The notes under the pieces are model-generated. The model saw only the letters and a list, made by a program, of their open reading frames with translations. It made no database searches and had not been told where the DNA came from. A program made the position numbers and the translations under genes. From the NCBI GenBank assembly GCA_963710625.1, contig CAVQBG010000016.1, positions 1 through 64,000 of the forward strand: a stretch of DNA of 64,000 nt, written 5' to 3'. Below, in pieces: positions 27,809 to 36,439 of the stretch. Position 1 is the stretch's first letter, and each line of letters starts with the position of its first letter. The DNA comes from Sva-07 sp963710625 (GTDB lineage Bacteria > Actinomycetota > Acidimicrobiia > Acidimicrobiales > Ilumatobacteraceae).

Positions 27809-28189
27809 ATGAAGAAGATGTTGATCACACTCACCACGGTCGGAGTGCTCGCTGTTCCAGCGGGCATGGCGTTGGCCCAATCCGACACTCCCGAACCGGC
27901 AGGGCCGGTTCCGACCTGCGTCGATCCCGCACGAGATCGGGATCGTGACCGCAACACAGCCCAGGAGTCGCAGGGCGTGCAGGATCAGGTGCGCACGCAG
28001 CAGCAGACGCAGCTCCGCAGCCAGGACGGCACGTGCGACAACGACTGCACGGGCGATCAGGTCCGCTTGCACGAGCAGACCCAGTTGCACGAGCAGACCC
28101 GGTTGCAGGACCAGACCCAGCTCGCCGACGGCACGGGTGACCGTGCCATGAATCGCATGGGCGAGATGGGCCATGCCCCGAACGGCTGA
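27809..28189 (+). CDS. Secreted Gln/Thr-rich repeat protein
   Basis: This 126-residue protein has a classical signal peptide (about 1-22, ending ALAQ). The mature part is low complexity. It has an Asp/Arg alternation and then tandem hexapeptides of the form LHEQTQ, LHEQTR, LQDQTQ (about 85-110), and two close Cys residues (CDNDC). I do not recognise a family. A strong ribosome site (GGAAAGGAG) precedes the ATG, and a strong terminator follows, so it forms its own transcript and may be well expressed. The repeat suggests an extended or surface-associated role. Confidence 0.72.
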   Translation: MKKMLITLTTVGVLAVPAGMALAQSDTPEPAGPVPTCVDPARDRDRDRNTAQESQGVQDQVRTQQQTQLRSQDGTCDNDCTGDQVRLHEQTQLHEQTRLQDQTQLADGTGDRAMNRMGEMGHAPNG

Positions 28190-28195
28190 CCCCGA

Positions 28196-28230
28196 ACGGA
28201 CTGCCGGGACACGAGGTCCCGGCAGTCCGT
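28196..28230 (+). terminator. Rho-independent-like hairpin
   Basis: A perfect 15-bp stem (arm ACGGACTGCCGGGAC) with a 5-base loop begins 6 bases after the repeat-protein stop. There is no T-tract. Confidence 0.75.
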
Positions 28231-28260
28231 CGACCACGAACACTCGATGAAGGAGCAGCG

Positions 28261-28989
28261 ATGAACCTCATTGCCATCAGACCTCGGTCGTCGTACCGCG
28301 CGCTCGGACTCGTTGCGACCACCCTGCTGGTCGTCGGTGCGACGTCCTGTGCTGACGACACGACCTCCCAACCGTCGACCACCACCACCACGACCGCGAC
28401 CGCGACCACCACGATGGCGGAAGGCACCGTGGAGGTCTCCGATGCCGACGTGCTCGACGAGTCGGGGCTCTCGGCGGACGAGGTCGCAGGCCTGCTGTGG
28501 ATGCGCGAGGAGGAACAGCTCGCCCACGACGTGTACGTCACCCTCGGTGATCTGTGGGGACTGCGGATCTTCGAGAACATCGCCTCGAGCGAGAGTTCCC
28601 ACATCGAGGCGGTGACCACCCTGCTCGATCGGTACGGCATCGACGACCCGGCAGCGGGCAACGATCCTGGCACGTTCACCAACCCGGAGATCCAGGCGCT
28701 CCACGACCAGTTGGTGAGCGACGGGAGCGTGTCGCTCGATGCGGCGCTGACGGTCGGCGCGCTGATCGAGGAACTCGACATCGGCGACCTGCAGGCACGC
28801 GCTGCTGCCACCGACAACACCGAGATCATCACGGTGTACGCCGGGCTCGAACGGGGATCGCGCAACCATCTCCGAGCGTTCACCTCCCAGCTCGACGCTC
28901 GTGGTGTCGCCTACGAGCCCACGCAGCTCGACCCGGCCGTCTTCGATGCGATCGTGGCCGATGAGATGGAACGCGGACGGGACGGCTGA
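28261..28989 (+). CDS. DUF2202 ferritin-like lipoprotein
   Basis: This is 242 residues. The signal ends in the lipobox GATSC, and a Thr-rich linker follows. The DUF2202 domain (about 70-240) carries LLWMREEEQLAHDVYVTLGDLW and IASSESSHIEAV, whose Glu and ExxH residues are placed as in ferritin-like di-metal four-helix bundles. The role is not established; metal or redox sensing at the cell surface is plausible. It sits between a secreted repeat protein and a two-component system on the same strand and may be functionally linked to them. Confidence 0.85.
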   Translation: MNLIAIRPRSSYRALGLVATTLLVVGATSCADDTTSQPSTTTTTTATATTTMAEGTVEVSDADVLDESGLSADEVAGLLWMREEEQLAHDVYVTLGDLWGLRIFENIASSESSHIEAVTTLLDRYGIDDPAAGNDPGTFTNPEIQALHDQLVSDGSVSLDAALTVGALIEELDIGDLQARAAATDNTEIITVYAGLERGSRNHLRAFTSQLDARGVAYEPTQLDPAVFDAIVADEMERGRDG

Positions 28990-29042
28990 GGCCGTCGACC
29001 GCGATGGACGGTTCGGGTACCGGTGACGACAGGCCTCCTACG

Positions 29043-29747
29043 ATGAACCTCGTGCCCCGTGAACGAATCCTGGTGGTGGACGACGAAGCGGGCATCCGTG
29101 ATCTCGTCGGCTCGTACCTGCGCGACGAGGGGTTCGAGGTCGACGAGGCCGTCGACGGCGAAGCGGCACTTGTCCGGTTCGGGGAGCGTGCCCACGATCT
29201 CGTCATCCTGGATCTTCGCCTGCCGGACATCGGTGGGCTCGACGTGCTGCGCGAGATCCGACGAACGTCCGCGGTGTACGTGATCGTGCTGACCGCTCGT
29301 GCGGACGAGGCCGACAAGTTGATCGGACTCGAGCTCGGCGCCGACGACTACGTCACCAAACCGTTCAGTCCGCGTGAACTCGTGGCGAGGGTGCGCGCCG
29401 TGCTCCGCCGCCGACGAGACGACGGGACCGACGGTGACGACGTGACCCGGTTCGACGGGCTCATCATCGACGTCGGCCGCCACGAAGTGCTCGTCGACGA
29501 CGAACCGGTCGAGTTGACGAGTCTGGAGTTCCAGCTCCTCGCAACACTCGCCGAGGCGCCGGGTCGGGTGTTCACACGCCGTCAGCTCATCGAGCGCGTG
29601 TGGGGATGGGACTTCTACGGCGACGAACGCCTCGTCGACGTGCACATCGGCAACCTCCGCAGGGCGATCGGCGACGCCGCCGACGAACCACGATTCGTCG
29701 GGACCGTTCGTGGGGCCGGCTACAAGTGCGTGGCTCGCCCGTTGTGA
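29043..29747 (+). CDS. OmpR/PhoB-family response regulator
   Basis: This 234-residue protein has a receiver domain with the acidic pocket Asp13-Asp14, phospho-acceptor Asp57 in LVILDLRLPD, and the conserved Lys in YVTKPFSPREL. A winged-helix DNA-binding domain follows (about 135-232) ending in FVGTVRGAGYKC. The kinase gene overlaps its stop by four bases (GTGA), so this is its cognate partner. Targets are unknown; the adjacent DUF2202 lipoprotein and copper genes are candidates. Confidence 0.92.
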   Translation: MNLVPRERILVVDDEAGIRDLVGSYLRDEGFEVDEAVDGEAALVRFGERAHDLVILDLRLPDIGGLDVLREIRRTSAVYVIVLTARADEADKLIGLELGADDYVTKPFSPRELVARVRAVLRRRRDDGTDGDDVTRFDGLIIDVGRHEVLVDDEPVELTSLEFQLLATLAEAPGRVFTRRQLIERVWGWDFYGDERLVDVHIGNLRRAIGDAADEPRFVGTVRGAGYKCVARPL

Positions 29748-30886
29748 GCATCACCCTGCTCCCTCGTCGGCTCCGAACGCGGCTGTTCCTGTCGTACGTC
29801 GTGGTGGTCGGCGCCGGCGCCCTCGCGATGCTGGTCGTCGGCACGGTGGTGACCCGGACGGTGTACGAGCGCAACATCGGCGGGTTCGGGCTCGGCCGCG
29901 GCCAGGGCCGCGCCGATCAGGTGAGCGAGACCCAGCTCCGAACAGCCCTCGACGAGTCGCTCCTGCCCGCCCTGCTGATCGGTGTCGGGGCAGCGCTGGT
30001 CACCGCGGCGATCGTGGCGATGTTCGTGGGCAGCCGGTTGTTGCGGCCGATCGACGAACTGCGCACGGCCACCCGTCGGATGGCCGCCGGTGACTACGCG
30101 GTCAAGGTGCCCGTGCCGACCGAGATCGAACTCGCCTCACTGGCCAACGACGTGAACGAACTCGGCGAGCACCTCGCGACCACGGAGCAGCGTCGAACAC
30201 AGCTGCTCGGCGAGGTGACGCATGAGCTGCGCACCCCGATCACGGTGATCCGCGGGCAGACCGAGGGGCTGATCGACGGCGTCGTGCCACCCTCGCCCGA
30301 GGTCTTCGCGGCGATTGCCGACGAGGCATCGCGCCTGCAGCGGATGGTCGACGACCTCACGCTGCTGTCGCGGGCCGACGAGGGAACGCTGGAGGTCGAA
30401 CTCGCCGACCTCGACCTGTCCGACGTCGCGGTCGCTGCCGCCGAGCGACTGCGGCCGCAGTTCGACTACGCCGGCGTCACCCTCGTGATCGAGGCCGACA
30501 CCGTGCCGGGGTCACTCCCGATCCGAGGGGACCGTGATCGGTTGACGCAGGTGTTGTCCAACCTGTTGGGCAATGCCCTCGGCCACACACCGTCCTCCGG
30601 CGTCGTGACCCTTCGCACCGGGCGGGATCGTTCGGTCGCGTTCGTCGACGTTCTCGACACCGGGCCCGGCATCCCGAGCGACGATCTCGAACGCATCTTC
30701 GAGCGCTTCTACCGACGGCCGGAGGTCGGCGAAGCGGTGCCGCGGTCGATCCGGGCCGGGCGCGGCATCGGCCTGACGATCGCCCGCAGCCTCGCCCGCG
30801 CCCAAGGAGGTGACGTCGTCGCCTCGTCGCCCGGGCCGGGCCGTGGGGCGACGTTCCGCTTGACGATCCCGCTGACCGTCAACTGA
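29744..30886 (+). CDS. Sensor histidine kinase
   Basis: This 380-residue membrane kinase has two TM helices (about 10-38 and 75-100) bracketing a short extracytoplasmic loop of only about 35 residues. This is too small for a classical sensor domain, so it may sense the membrane or a partner. HAMP follows, then the H-box VTHELRTPITVIRG with His160, the N-box NLLGNALGHTP, the G1 box DTGPGIP, and GRGIGLTIARSLARAQGG. It starts at GTG overlapping the regulator's stop. Confidence 0.92.
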   Translation: MSITLLPRRLRTRLFLSYVVVVGAGALAMLVVGTVVTRTVYERNIGGFGLGRGQGRADQVSETQLRTALDESLLPALLIGVGAALVTAAIVAMFVGSRLLRPIDELRTATRRMAAGDYAVKVPVPTEIELASLANDVNELGEHLATTEQRRTQLLGEVTHELRTPITVIRGQTEGLIDGVVPPSPEVFAAIADEASRLQRMVDDLTLLSRADEGTLEVELADLDLSDVAVAAAERLRPQFDYAGVTLVIEADTVPGSLPIRGDRDRLTQVLSNLLGNALGHTPSSGVVTLRTGRDRSVAFVDVLDTGPGIPSDDLERIFERFYRRPEVGEAVPRSIRAGRGIGLTIARSLARAQGGDVVASSPGPGRGATFRLTIPLTVN

Positions 30887-30900
30887 CCTGCAGCCGTCCG

Positions 30901-31998
30901 TCAGCCGAGCGCATGGCTGAGGTCGGCCCACAGGTCGTCGACGTGCTCGCAGCCCACGCTCATCCGGATCAGCGAGGGCGGAATGCGTTCCTGGCCGGGG
31001 ATGACTGCCCGGCGCTCCATCGTGGACTCGACACCGCCGAGGCTGGTGGCGTGGTTGATCAACTCGACGCGAGCACACACGTCGCTGGCGCGCTCGCCGG
31101 GACCGGTCGGCTCGAACGACAGCATCGCGCCGAATCCGGTCATGAACGACGCCGCCACCGCATGGGTGCCGTGGTCCGGCAGGCCGGGGTAGAGCACCCG
31201 CGAGATCTGATCGTGAGCGTCGAGTCGTGCGGCAAGCTCCATGGCGTTGGCCTGCGCCCGCTCCAGCCGCAACGCCATGGTCCGAGCACCCCGGATCGTC
31301 AAGAACGCCTCCATCGCACCGATCGTCGCGCCCTGGAGGAGGCGACGCCGGTGGAACTCGTCGTACAGGTCGTCGCTGGCGGTCACGAGCACGCCGGCAA
31401 GCAGATCGGAGTGACCGCCGATGAACTTGGTGGCCGAGTGCATCACCACGTCGGCGCCATAGTCGAGCGGCCGCTGGGTGAGCGGCGTGGCGAACGTGCT
31501 GTCGACGGCGACGAGCGTGGTCGCAGGGCGGGGCGCGCCGCAGATCGCTGGAAGGTCGGTGACGGTCATCAACGGGTTCTCCGGCGACTCGAGCCACACG
31601 AGATCGCAGTGTTGGAGCGCGTCGATCCATGCCGGGGTGTCGGCCTGGTCGAGGCGCCGCACCGTCCATCGTCCCTGGACTTCGCCCTCGTCGATGATCC
31701 CGGCGACGCCGTGATACGGATCGGACGGCACGGCGATGAGCGACCCGACCGGGAGGCGGTTGAACACGACGGCGGCGGCAGCCATCCCCGATGCGAATGC
31801 GAGGGCCCGGCCACCGTCGAGTCCGCCGAGCAGCGATTCGAGCGCGTCGGTCGTCGGGGTGCCGTCGGTGCGGCTGTAGAGCCGATCGTCAGGGAGGTAG
31901 AAGTTCGAGGCGAACACCGGCGCCACGTTCAGCGGCTCGCCGGGCGTTCGGTTGCGGCCGGACGCGATCAGCCAGGTGTCGGGATGCCAGTCGGTCAT
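30901..31998 (-). CDS. Cys/Met-metabolism PLP-dependent lyase/synthase family enzyme
   Basis: This 365-residue enzyme is of the cystathionine gamma-synthase/lyase group. Typical features are AFASGMAAAAVVFN (phosphate loop), WLESPENPLMTVTD, VAVDSTFATPLTQRPLDYGADVV cut short here as DSTFATP, and HSATKFIGGHSD with the PLP Lys. The C-terminal substrate loop SLGGVESTMERR is close to the usual SLGG-ESL. Exact reaction (cystathionine synthase, lyase or sulfhydrylase) cannot be fixed. It lies 63 bases downstream of the enoyl-CoA hydratase on the same strand. Confidence 0.87.
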   Translation of the reverse strand: MTDWHPDTWLIASGRNRTPGEPLNVAPVFASNFYLPDDRLYSRTDGTPTTDALESLLGGLDGGRALAFASGMAAAAVVFNRLPVGSLIAVPSDPYHGVAGIIDEGEVQGRWTVRRLDQADTPAWIDALQHCDLVWLESPENPLMTVTDLPAICGAPRPATTLVAVDSTFATPLTQRPLDYGADVVMHSATKFIGGHSDLLAGVLVTASDDLYDEFHRRRLLQGATIGAMEAFLTIRGARTMALRLERAQANAMELAARLDAHDQISRVLYPGLPDHGTHAVAASFMTGFGAMLSFEPTGPGERASDVCARVELINHATSLGGVESTMERRAVIPGQERIPPSLIRMSVGCEHVDDLWADLSHALG

Positions 31999-32061
31999 GC
32001 GCGCACGCTACCGGTGGCTCAGTGGACGGGGTCGGCGTCCCGAGAGACGGCGACGCGTTCG

Positions 32062-32793
32062 TCAGCCGCGCGACATCCGCTCGCGCATGTCGTCGGGCAG
32101 ACCGAACGGGAGCGATCGTTCGTGGCCCAGTGCCGCGGTCCGGTCGAGGTCGCTCTGGGTGCCGATCAAGCGCTTGACGATCCGATTGGTGCCGGCCGAG
32201 TTCGCGAGGATCTCGGTCGCAAGGGCGTCGACGGTGTCATCGAGTTCGTCGTCCGGCACGCATCGGTCGACGAGACCGATCGCCTCCGCCGCTCGACCGT
32301 CGATCCGTCGGCTGGTGAACATCAGCTCCTTCGCCGTCGCACGACCGACTCGCTCCGGCAGCCTGACCGACATCCCCCAGATCGGCACGAGCCCCCACTG
32401 GCCGTGTGTGTCGCCGAGCTTGGTGGACTCGGCGGCGATCAGCAGGTCGCAGGCGAGCGCCAGTTCGAGACCGCCGGTGAAGCAGTGACCGTGAAGCCTC
32501 GCGATCGTCGGCTGCGGCAGTTGTTCGAGGGCGTCCACCGTCTCGGGCTCGAAGTGGCGGCTCGGGGCTCGCTCGCCGGTTGCGATCGACTCGAGGTCGT
32601 GGCCCGCACAGAACGATCGCCCGGCGCCACGGAGCACGACGCAGCCGACCGATTCGTCGGCGGCGATCGCGTCGAGGTGCGATCGCAGTTCCACGAACGA
32701 GCGCGGCGTCAACGCATTCAGCTTGTCCGGTCGGTTCAGCGTGAGTGTCGTCAGCCCCTCGTGGTCGGTCCTCGTCACCAGTTCGTCGGCCAT
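32062..32793 (-). CDS. Enoyl-CoA hydratase/isomerase family protein
   Basis: This 243-residue crotonase-fold protein has the first oxyanion loop FCAGHDLES and the second HCFTGGLELALACDLLIA. The catalytic Glu positions of classical hydratases are only partly matched, so isomerase or other acyl-CoA chemistry is possible. ATG with GAAGGAG eight bases upstream. It is 25 bases after the amidotransferase gene, probably in one transcript. Confidence 0.88.
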   Translation of the reverse strand: MADELVTRTDHEGLTTLTLNRPDKLNALTPRSFVELRSHLDAIAADESVGCVVLRGAGRSFCAGHDLESIATGERAPSRHFEPETVDALEQLPQPTIARLHGHCFTGGLELALACDLLIAAESTKLGDTHGQWGLVPIWGMSVRLPERVGRATAKELMFTSRRIDGRAAEAIGLVDRCVPDDELDDTVDALATEILANSAGTNRIVKRLIGTQSDLDRTAALGHERSLPFGLPDDMRERMSRG

Positions 32794-32818
32794 GTCGATG
32801 TCTCCTTCGTGTCGTGAG

Positions 32819-33505
32819 TCAGGCAGGGCGGTCGATGTCGACCCAGTCGCAGAAGTTGGCGATGAGCTGACGCCCGGCCGGGTGATCCGCCGTCCAGTAC
32901 TCCGGATGGAACTGCGTGCCGGCCAGCGGCAGCGACTCGTGGGCCAGGTACTGGAGCTCGGTCACGTCGGTGCGGGCGAGGTTGACGAACCCCGGGGGTG
33001 CCGCTTTCAGTTCGAACGTGTGCGCATGGCGGAACACCGGATGCTCGCCGAGACCGGCGAGCAATGGATGGTCACCGAGCAGCTCGACCGGTTCGTAGCC
33101 CAGCTCCTTGCGCCAGCCCGGCTGGTAGTTCGGGTGCGGATCCGCCTCGCCGTCGGCGAGTCGGCCGATCCGTTCGAGCGGCGCTCCGAGTGTGGTGCCG
33201 AGAAGCTGGAAGCCACCACAGAAGCCGAACACCGGGATCGTGCCGGACCCGATGATGGCGCGGAGGCCCTCCAGGTCGCCTGGTTCGTACATCTCGACGT
33301 CGGCGCCGTTGCCGCTGATGAAGACTGCCGCGATGTCCAGTTCGCTGACGATGTCGGCGTCGACGTCGGTGTAGCGCTGCAGGAGGCAGCGGTGTCCGGT
33401 GACGTCCTGGAGCATGTACGAGATCCGGGCCCGAGCGGCGAGCAGCCAGTCGCTCTTCGGTTTCAGATACGTGGAAGCGTGCTCGTAGTCGACGTAGAGG
33501 ATCAT
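32819..33505 (-). CDS. Class I glutamine amidotransferase-like protein
   Basis: This 228-residue single-domain protein has a complete GATase triad: Cys95 in FGFCGGFQLL, His200 and Glu202 in GTQFHPEYW. It could release ammonia from glutamine or hydrolyse gamma-glutamyl compounds; no synthetase partner is adjacent. The start lies 63 bases from that of the divergent quinate-dehydrogenase-like gene. It is upstream of the enoyl-CoA hydratase on the same strand. Confidence 0.87.
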   Translation of the reverse strand: MILYVDYEHASTYLKPKSDWLLAARARISYMLQDVTGHRCLLQRYTDVDADIVSELDIAAVFISGNGADVEMYEPGDLEGLRAIIGSGTIPVFGFCGGFQLLGTTLGAPLERIGRLADGEADPHPNYQPGWRKELGYEPVELLGDHPLLAGLGEHPVFRHAHTFELKAAPPGFVNLARTDVTELQYLAHESLPLAGTQFHPEYWTADHPAGRQLIANFCDWVDIDRPA

Positions 33506-33568
33506 CGCGGCGGCCAACCTACTGGTGCGTGGTTGGTACGGTCGGAGGCGGACGAGAGGGGGTTCGCG

Positions 33569-34480
33569 ATGTCGAAGCACGTCGTGTCGGTGTCGCTCGG
33601 GAGTTCGACACGCGACAAGTCGGTCACGCTCGACCTCGGTGGCGAGGAGATCGTCGCCGAGCGTCGTGGCGTCGACGGCGACCTCGCCGCCTTCAACCGC
33701 CTGATGCGCGAGCTCGACGGAACCGTCGACGTGCTCTCGGTCGGCGGCACCGAGATCGCGTTCCACGTCGACGGCGAGGTGCTGACGTTCCGCTCGACCG
33801 CCCAGCTCATCGAGGGCGTCACCAGGACCCCTCTGGTCGACGGGGCCGGGCTCAAGCTGACGCTCGAGCGGAGGGTGTTCGAACTCGCGCCCGACGCCGC
33901 CGATCCGGTCACCGGCGCTGCGCCGCACTTCGGCCAGGCGTTCCTCAACATCGCGCTCGACCGGTGGGGCATGGCGCTCGCCGTCGAGGACGTGAGCGAC
34001 TCGGTCGTGTACGGCGACCTCATGTTCAGCTTCGGCGTGCCCATCGCCCTCACGAGCCTCACCGCCGTGAAACGCATGGCCAAGACGCTGGTACCGGTTG
34101 CCGGTCGGATGCCGCTGAAGTGGTTGTATCCCACGGGCGACGACCAGACCGTGCGGGAGCCGAAGTTCGCGAAGCATTTCGGGGCGTCCGACCTGATCTG
34201 TGGCGACTTCCTCTACATCGGCAAGCACGCGCCCGACGACCTCACGGGCAAGACGATCCTCACCAACACCACGACCGAGGCGAACGTCGAGTGGTTGGCG
34301 GCGAGCGGCGCGACGATGCTGATCACCACGACGCCGAGGTTCGACGGTCGATCCTTCGGCACCAACCTCACCGAGGCGGTCATCACCGCCGCGGTCGGTT
34401 CCGATCGGGCGTTGACGATCGACGAGATGAACGTCGCCATCGACGATCTCGGCATCCGTCCGGACGTCACTCGCTTCTGA
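33569..34480 (+). CDS. Protein of the family annotated as quinate 5-dehydrogenase
   Basis: This is 303 residues. The pattern HVVSVSLGSSTRDKSV at the N-terminus, TPLVDGAGLKLTLERRV, YGDLMFSFGVP, PLKWLYPTG, TILTNTTTEANVEWL and TTTPRFDGRSFGTN matches, from memory, a family found in Thermus and Moorella-type genomes and labelled quinate 5-dehydrogenase. I see no clear dinucleotide-binding motif, so the enzymatic label is uncertain. ATG is chosen at the family N-terminus. Confidence 0.72.
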   Translation: MSKHVVSVSLGSSTRDKSVTLDLGGEEIVAERRGVDGDLAAFNRLMRELDGTVDVLSVGGTEIAFHVDGEVLTFRSTAQLIEGVTRTPLVDGAGLKLTLERRVFELAPDAADPVTGAAPHFGQAFLNIALDRWGMALAVEDVSDSVVYGDLMFSFGVPIALTSLTAVKRMAKTLVPVAGRMPLKWLYPTGDDQTVREPKFAKHFGASDLICGDFLYIGKHAPDDLTGKTILTNTTTEANVEWLAASGATMLITTTPRFDGRSFGTNLTEAVITAAVGSDRALTIDEMNVAIDDLGIRPDVTRF

Positions 34481-34557
34481 CGGATCGGATCACGATCGTC
34501 CCCAGCCGCGCTGCTACCTTTCCGGTTCCGGTTCGTTGCCCAATCGTGGAGGTCCCC

Positions 34558-35046
34558 GTGCGCCGATCCCTGCTCGCACTCGCTGTCGTCTGCACGCTCA
34601 CTGTCGCCGCGTGTTCGAGCGGCGACGATTCGCAGGCCGACGACGCCGGCGGTCCGGGCACCGTCGCGGGACAGGCGGACACGGGGGACCAGAGCGACAA
34701 CTCCGGCGATTCCGCCGAACAGCAAGCGCTGCTCGGCGTCACGGTGTCGGGTCCGCCCGGGACCGTCGTCGAGTTGAGCGCCATCACCGTCGCGCAGGGC
34801 CAAGAGCAGGAGCCGGTCGATTGGGTCTTCACGATCGAGGATCAGGAGGAGCGTTTCCTGTTCTCGGTCTTCATCGAGAGCGCGGTCGTCACGTTCGAGG
34901 TCACCGAGGGCGGGCCGGCGGTCGTGTCGACGATCACCGGCGCTGCCGTCGATCCGGAGAATCCGTTCGCGGGCGTCGACGTCCTGCAAACCTTCGAGAC
35001 GGCCGACGCGGTCCTCGGCGAACCGGTCGAACTCGCCATGCCGTAG
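34558..35046 (+). CDS. Putative lipoprotein of unknown function
   Basis: This 162-residue protein has a signal ending in the lipobox TVAAC. An acidic Gly/Asp linker follows, then a beta-rich domain of about 110 residues (VTVSGPPGTVVELSAI, DWVFTIEDQEERFLF). It starts at GTG with a strong GGAGGT five bases upstream. I do not recognise the domain. It forms a small + strand group with the genes on both sides. Confidence 0.75.
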   Translation: MRRSLLALAVVCTLTVAACSSGDDSQADDAGGPGTVAGQADTGDQSDNSGDSAEQQALLGVTVSGPPGTVVELSAITVAQGQEQEPVDWVFTIEDQEERFLFSVFIESAVVTFEVTEGGPAVVSTITGAAVDPENPFAGVDVLQTFETADAVLGEPVELAMP

Positions 35047-35127
35047 CGGCGCCTCCTCCGACGCCTTTCGCGTTTGCTTCGGTTGCCGTCCGAGATCGCT
35101 CACCTTGCGATCGGAGACTCCCGATCC

Positions 35128-35806
35128 ATGTCACGTCCCACCGCCCGTCGCGCGTCCTCGGCGCTCCTGCTGCCGCTGCAACTGCTCCTGGCCGCCGGGT
35201 GGCTGCGGGCGGGTGTCGAGAAGGTCATCGATCCGAGCTGGTGGACGGGCGACGCGTTGCTCGGTTTCGTCGACGAGCAGGCGACGGAGATGCTGCCGTA
35301 CTTCACTCCGTTCGCCGATCACGTGGTGGCGCCATGGGTTGGTGGAGTCGCATGGCTGGTTGCACTGATGCAGCTCGCCATCGGTGTCTGTCTGCTCGCC
35401 AACCGCCACGTCCGAGCCGCACTGTGGGCCGGGGTGCTGCTCAACGTGTGCTTCACCATGGCGGGGAGGGTGAATCCATCCGCCTTCTATCTCGTCATGG
35501 AGGCGGCGCTGTTGCTCGCACTGAGCCGCCCGGTCGCCGTGCGAATCGCGCACCGCCGAGCGGTGCTGTGGTTGGCCTTGGGGGCTGCGTCGCTGCCGTT
35601 CGCCCGGGCGCTGCATCCTGCGGAGGTGATCGACGATCCGGCGCTGATGCTCGCGTTCGTGCCGACGCTGGTCGCGGTGACGACGCTCGCGATGGCGACC
35701 TCGTCGGGCTCGCTCGGCGATCTGGCACGTTGGTACCTCCCTTCGCTTCAACGGTCGAGCGACCACGTCCGGAGGCGTATGGTTCGATCCGAGGAGGTGC
35801 ACCGAC
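35128..35806 (+). CDS. DoxX-like membrane protein lacking a normal stop
   Basis: From ATG 35128 the frame codes a four- to six-helix membrane protein: LQLLLAAGWLRAGVEKVIDP (the DoxX-type first helix), VGGVAWLVALMQLAIGVCLL, LVMEAALLLALSRPV. It is convincing up to about LARWYLPS (near 35740). No in-frame stop then appears before 36564, deep inside the isochorismatase gene that is read in another frame. Either the stop has been lost or a one-base slip near 35750 moved it: two bases over, the frame would end at 35810 and overlap the next ATG as ATGA. The end given is the last base before that gene. Confidence 0.55.
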
Positions 35807-36385
35807 ATGACGAGCTTGCAGCATCGGCCGAACACCGCGCTGGTGGTGATCGACGTCCAGAACGACGTGGTGGGCAACGCGTACGAACGCGATCAGGTGG
35901 TGGCCACCATCGGCTCCCTCGTCGATCGCGCCCGCATCAGTGGCGCCCCGGTGATCTGGGTCCAGCACGCCGACGACCAACTCGTCGCCGAGACCGATGG
36001 TTGGCGGATCGTGCCGGAGTTGGAGCCTGCGGCGTTCGAGCCGATCGTGCGCAAGTCCTTCGGCGATTCGTTCGAGGCGACCACGCTCGAAACCGAACTC
36101 GCCGAGCGCGGTGTCGGCCGCGTGATCGTCACGGGCGCGCAGACCGATGCGTGCATCCGAGCGACGTTGCACGGCGCGTTCGTGCGCGGTTACGACACGA
36201 CGCTCGTGTCCGATGCGCACACCACCGAGGACTTCTCCGAGTACGGGCTGCCTCCTGCCGACAAGGTGATCGCGCACACCAACATGTACTGGACCTGGCA
36301 GGCGGGACCCGATCGAACCGCGGCCGTGGTGGCCGCCGCCCACGTCACGTTCGACGCCGCCGCAGCATCGTCCACCTCCGCTTGA
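35807..36385 (+). CDS. Isochorismatase-family cysteine hydrolase
   Basis: This 192-residue enzyme has the full catalytic triad of the family: Asp16 in VVIDVQNDV, Lys83 in VRKSFGDSF and Cys116 in GAQTDACIRATLHGA, with the preceding cis-peptide region VIVTG. Members hydrolyse amides or isochorismate-type vinyl ethers; nicotinamidase-like activity is possible. A strong GAGGAGGTG precedes the ATG. Confidence 0.9.
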   Translation: MTSLQHRPNTALVVIDVQNDVVGNAYERDQVVATIGSLVDRARISGAPVIWVQHADDQLVAETDGWRIVPELEPAAFEPIVRKSFGDSFEATTLETELAERGVGRVIVTGAQTDACIRATLHGAFVRGYDTTLVSDAHTTEDFSEYGLPPADKVIAHTNMYWTWQAGPDRTAAVVAAAHVTFDAAAASSTSA

Positions 36386-36439
36386 CGACGGCGTGCGGCC
36401 GGGTCGGTGCCGGTCGGCCGGCCCACCTAGGTTCGGGTC

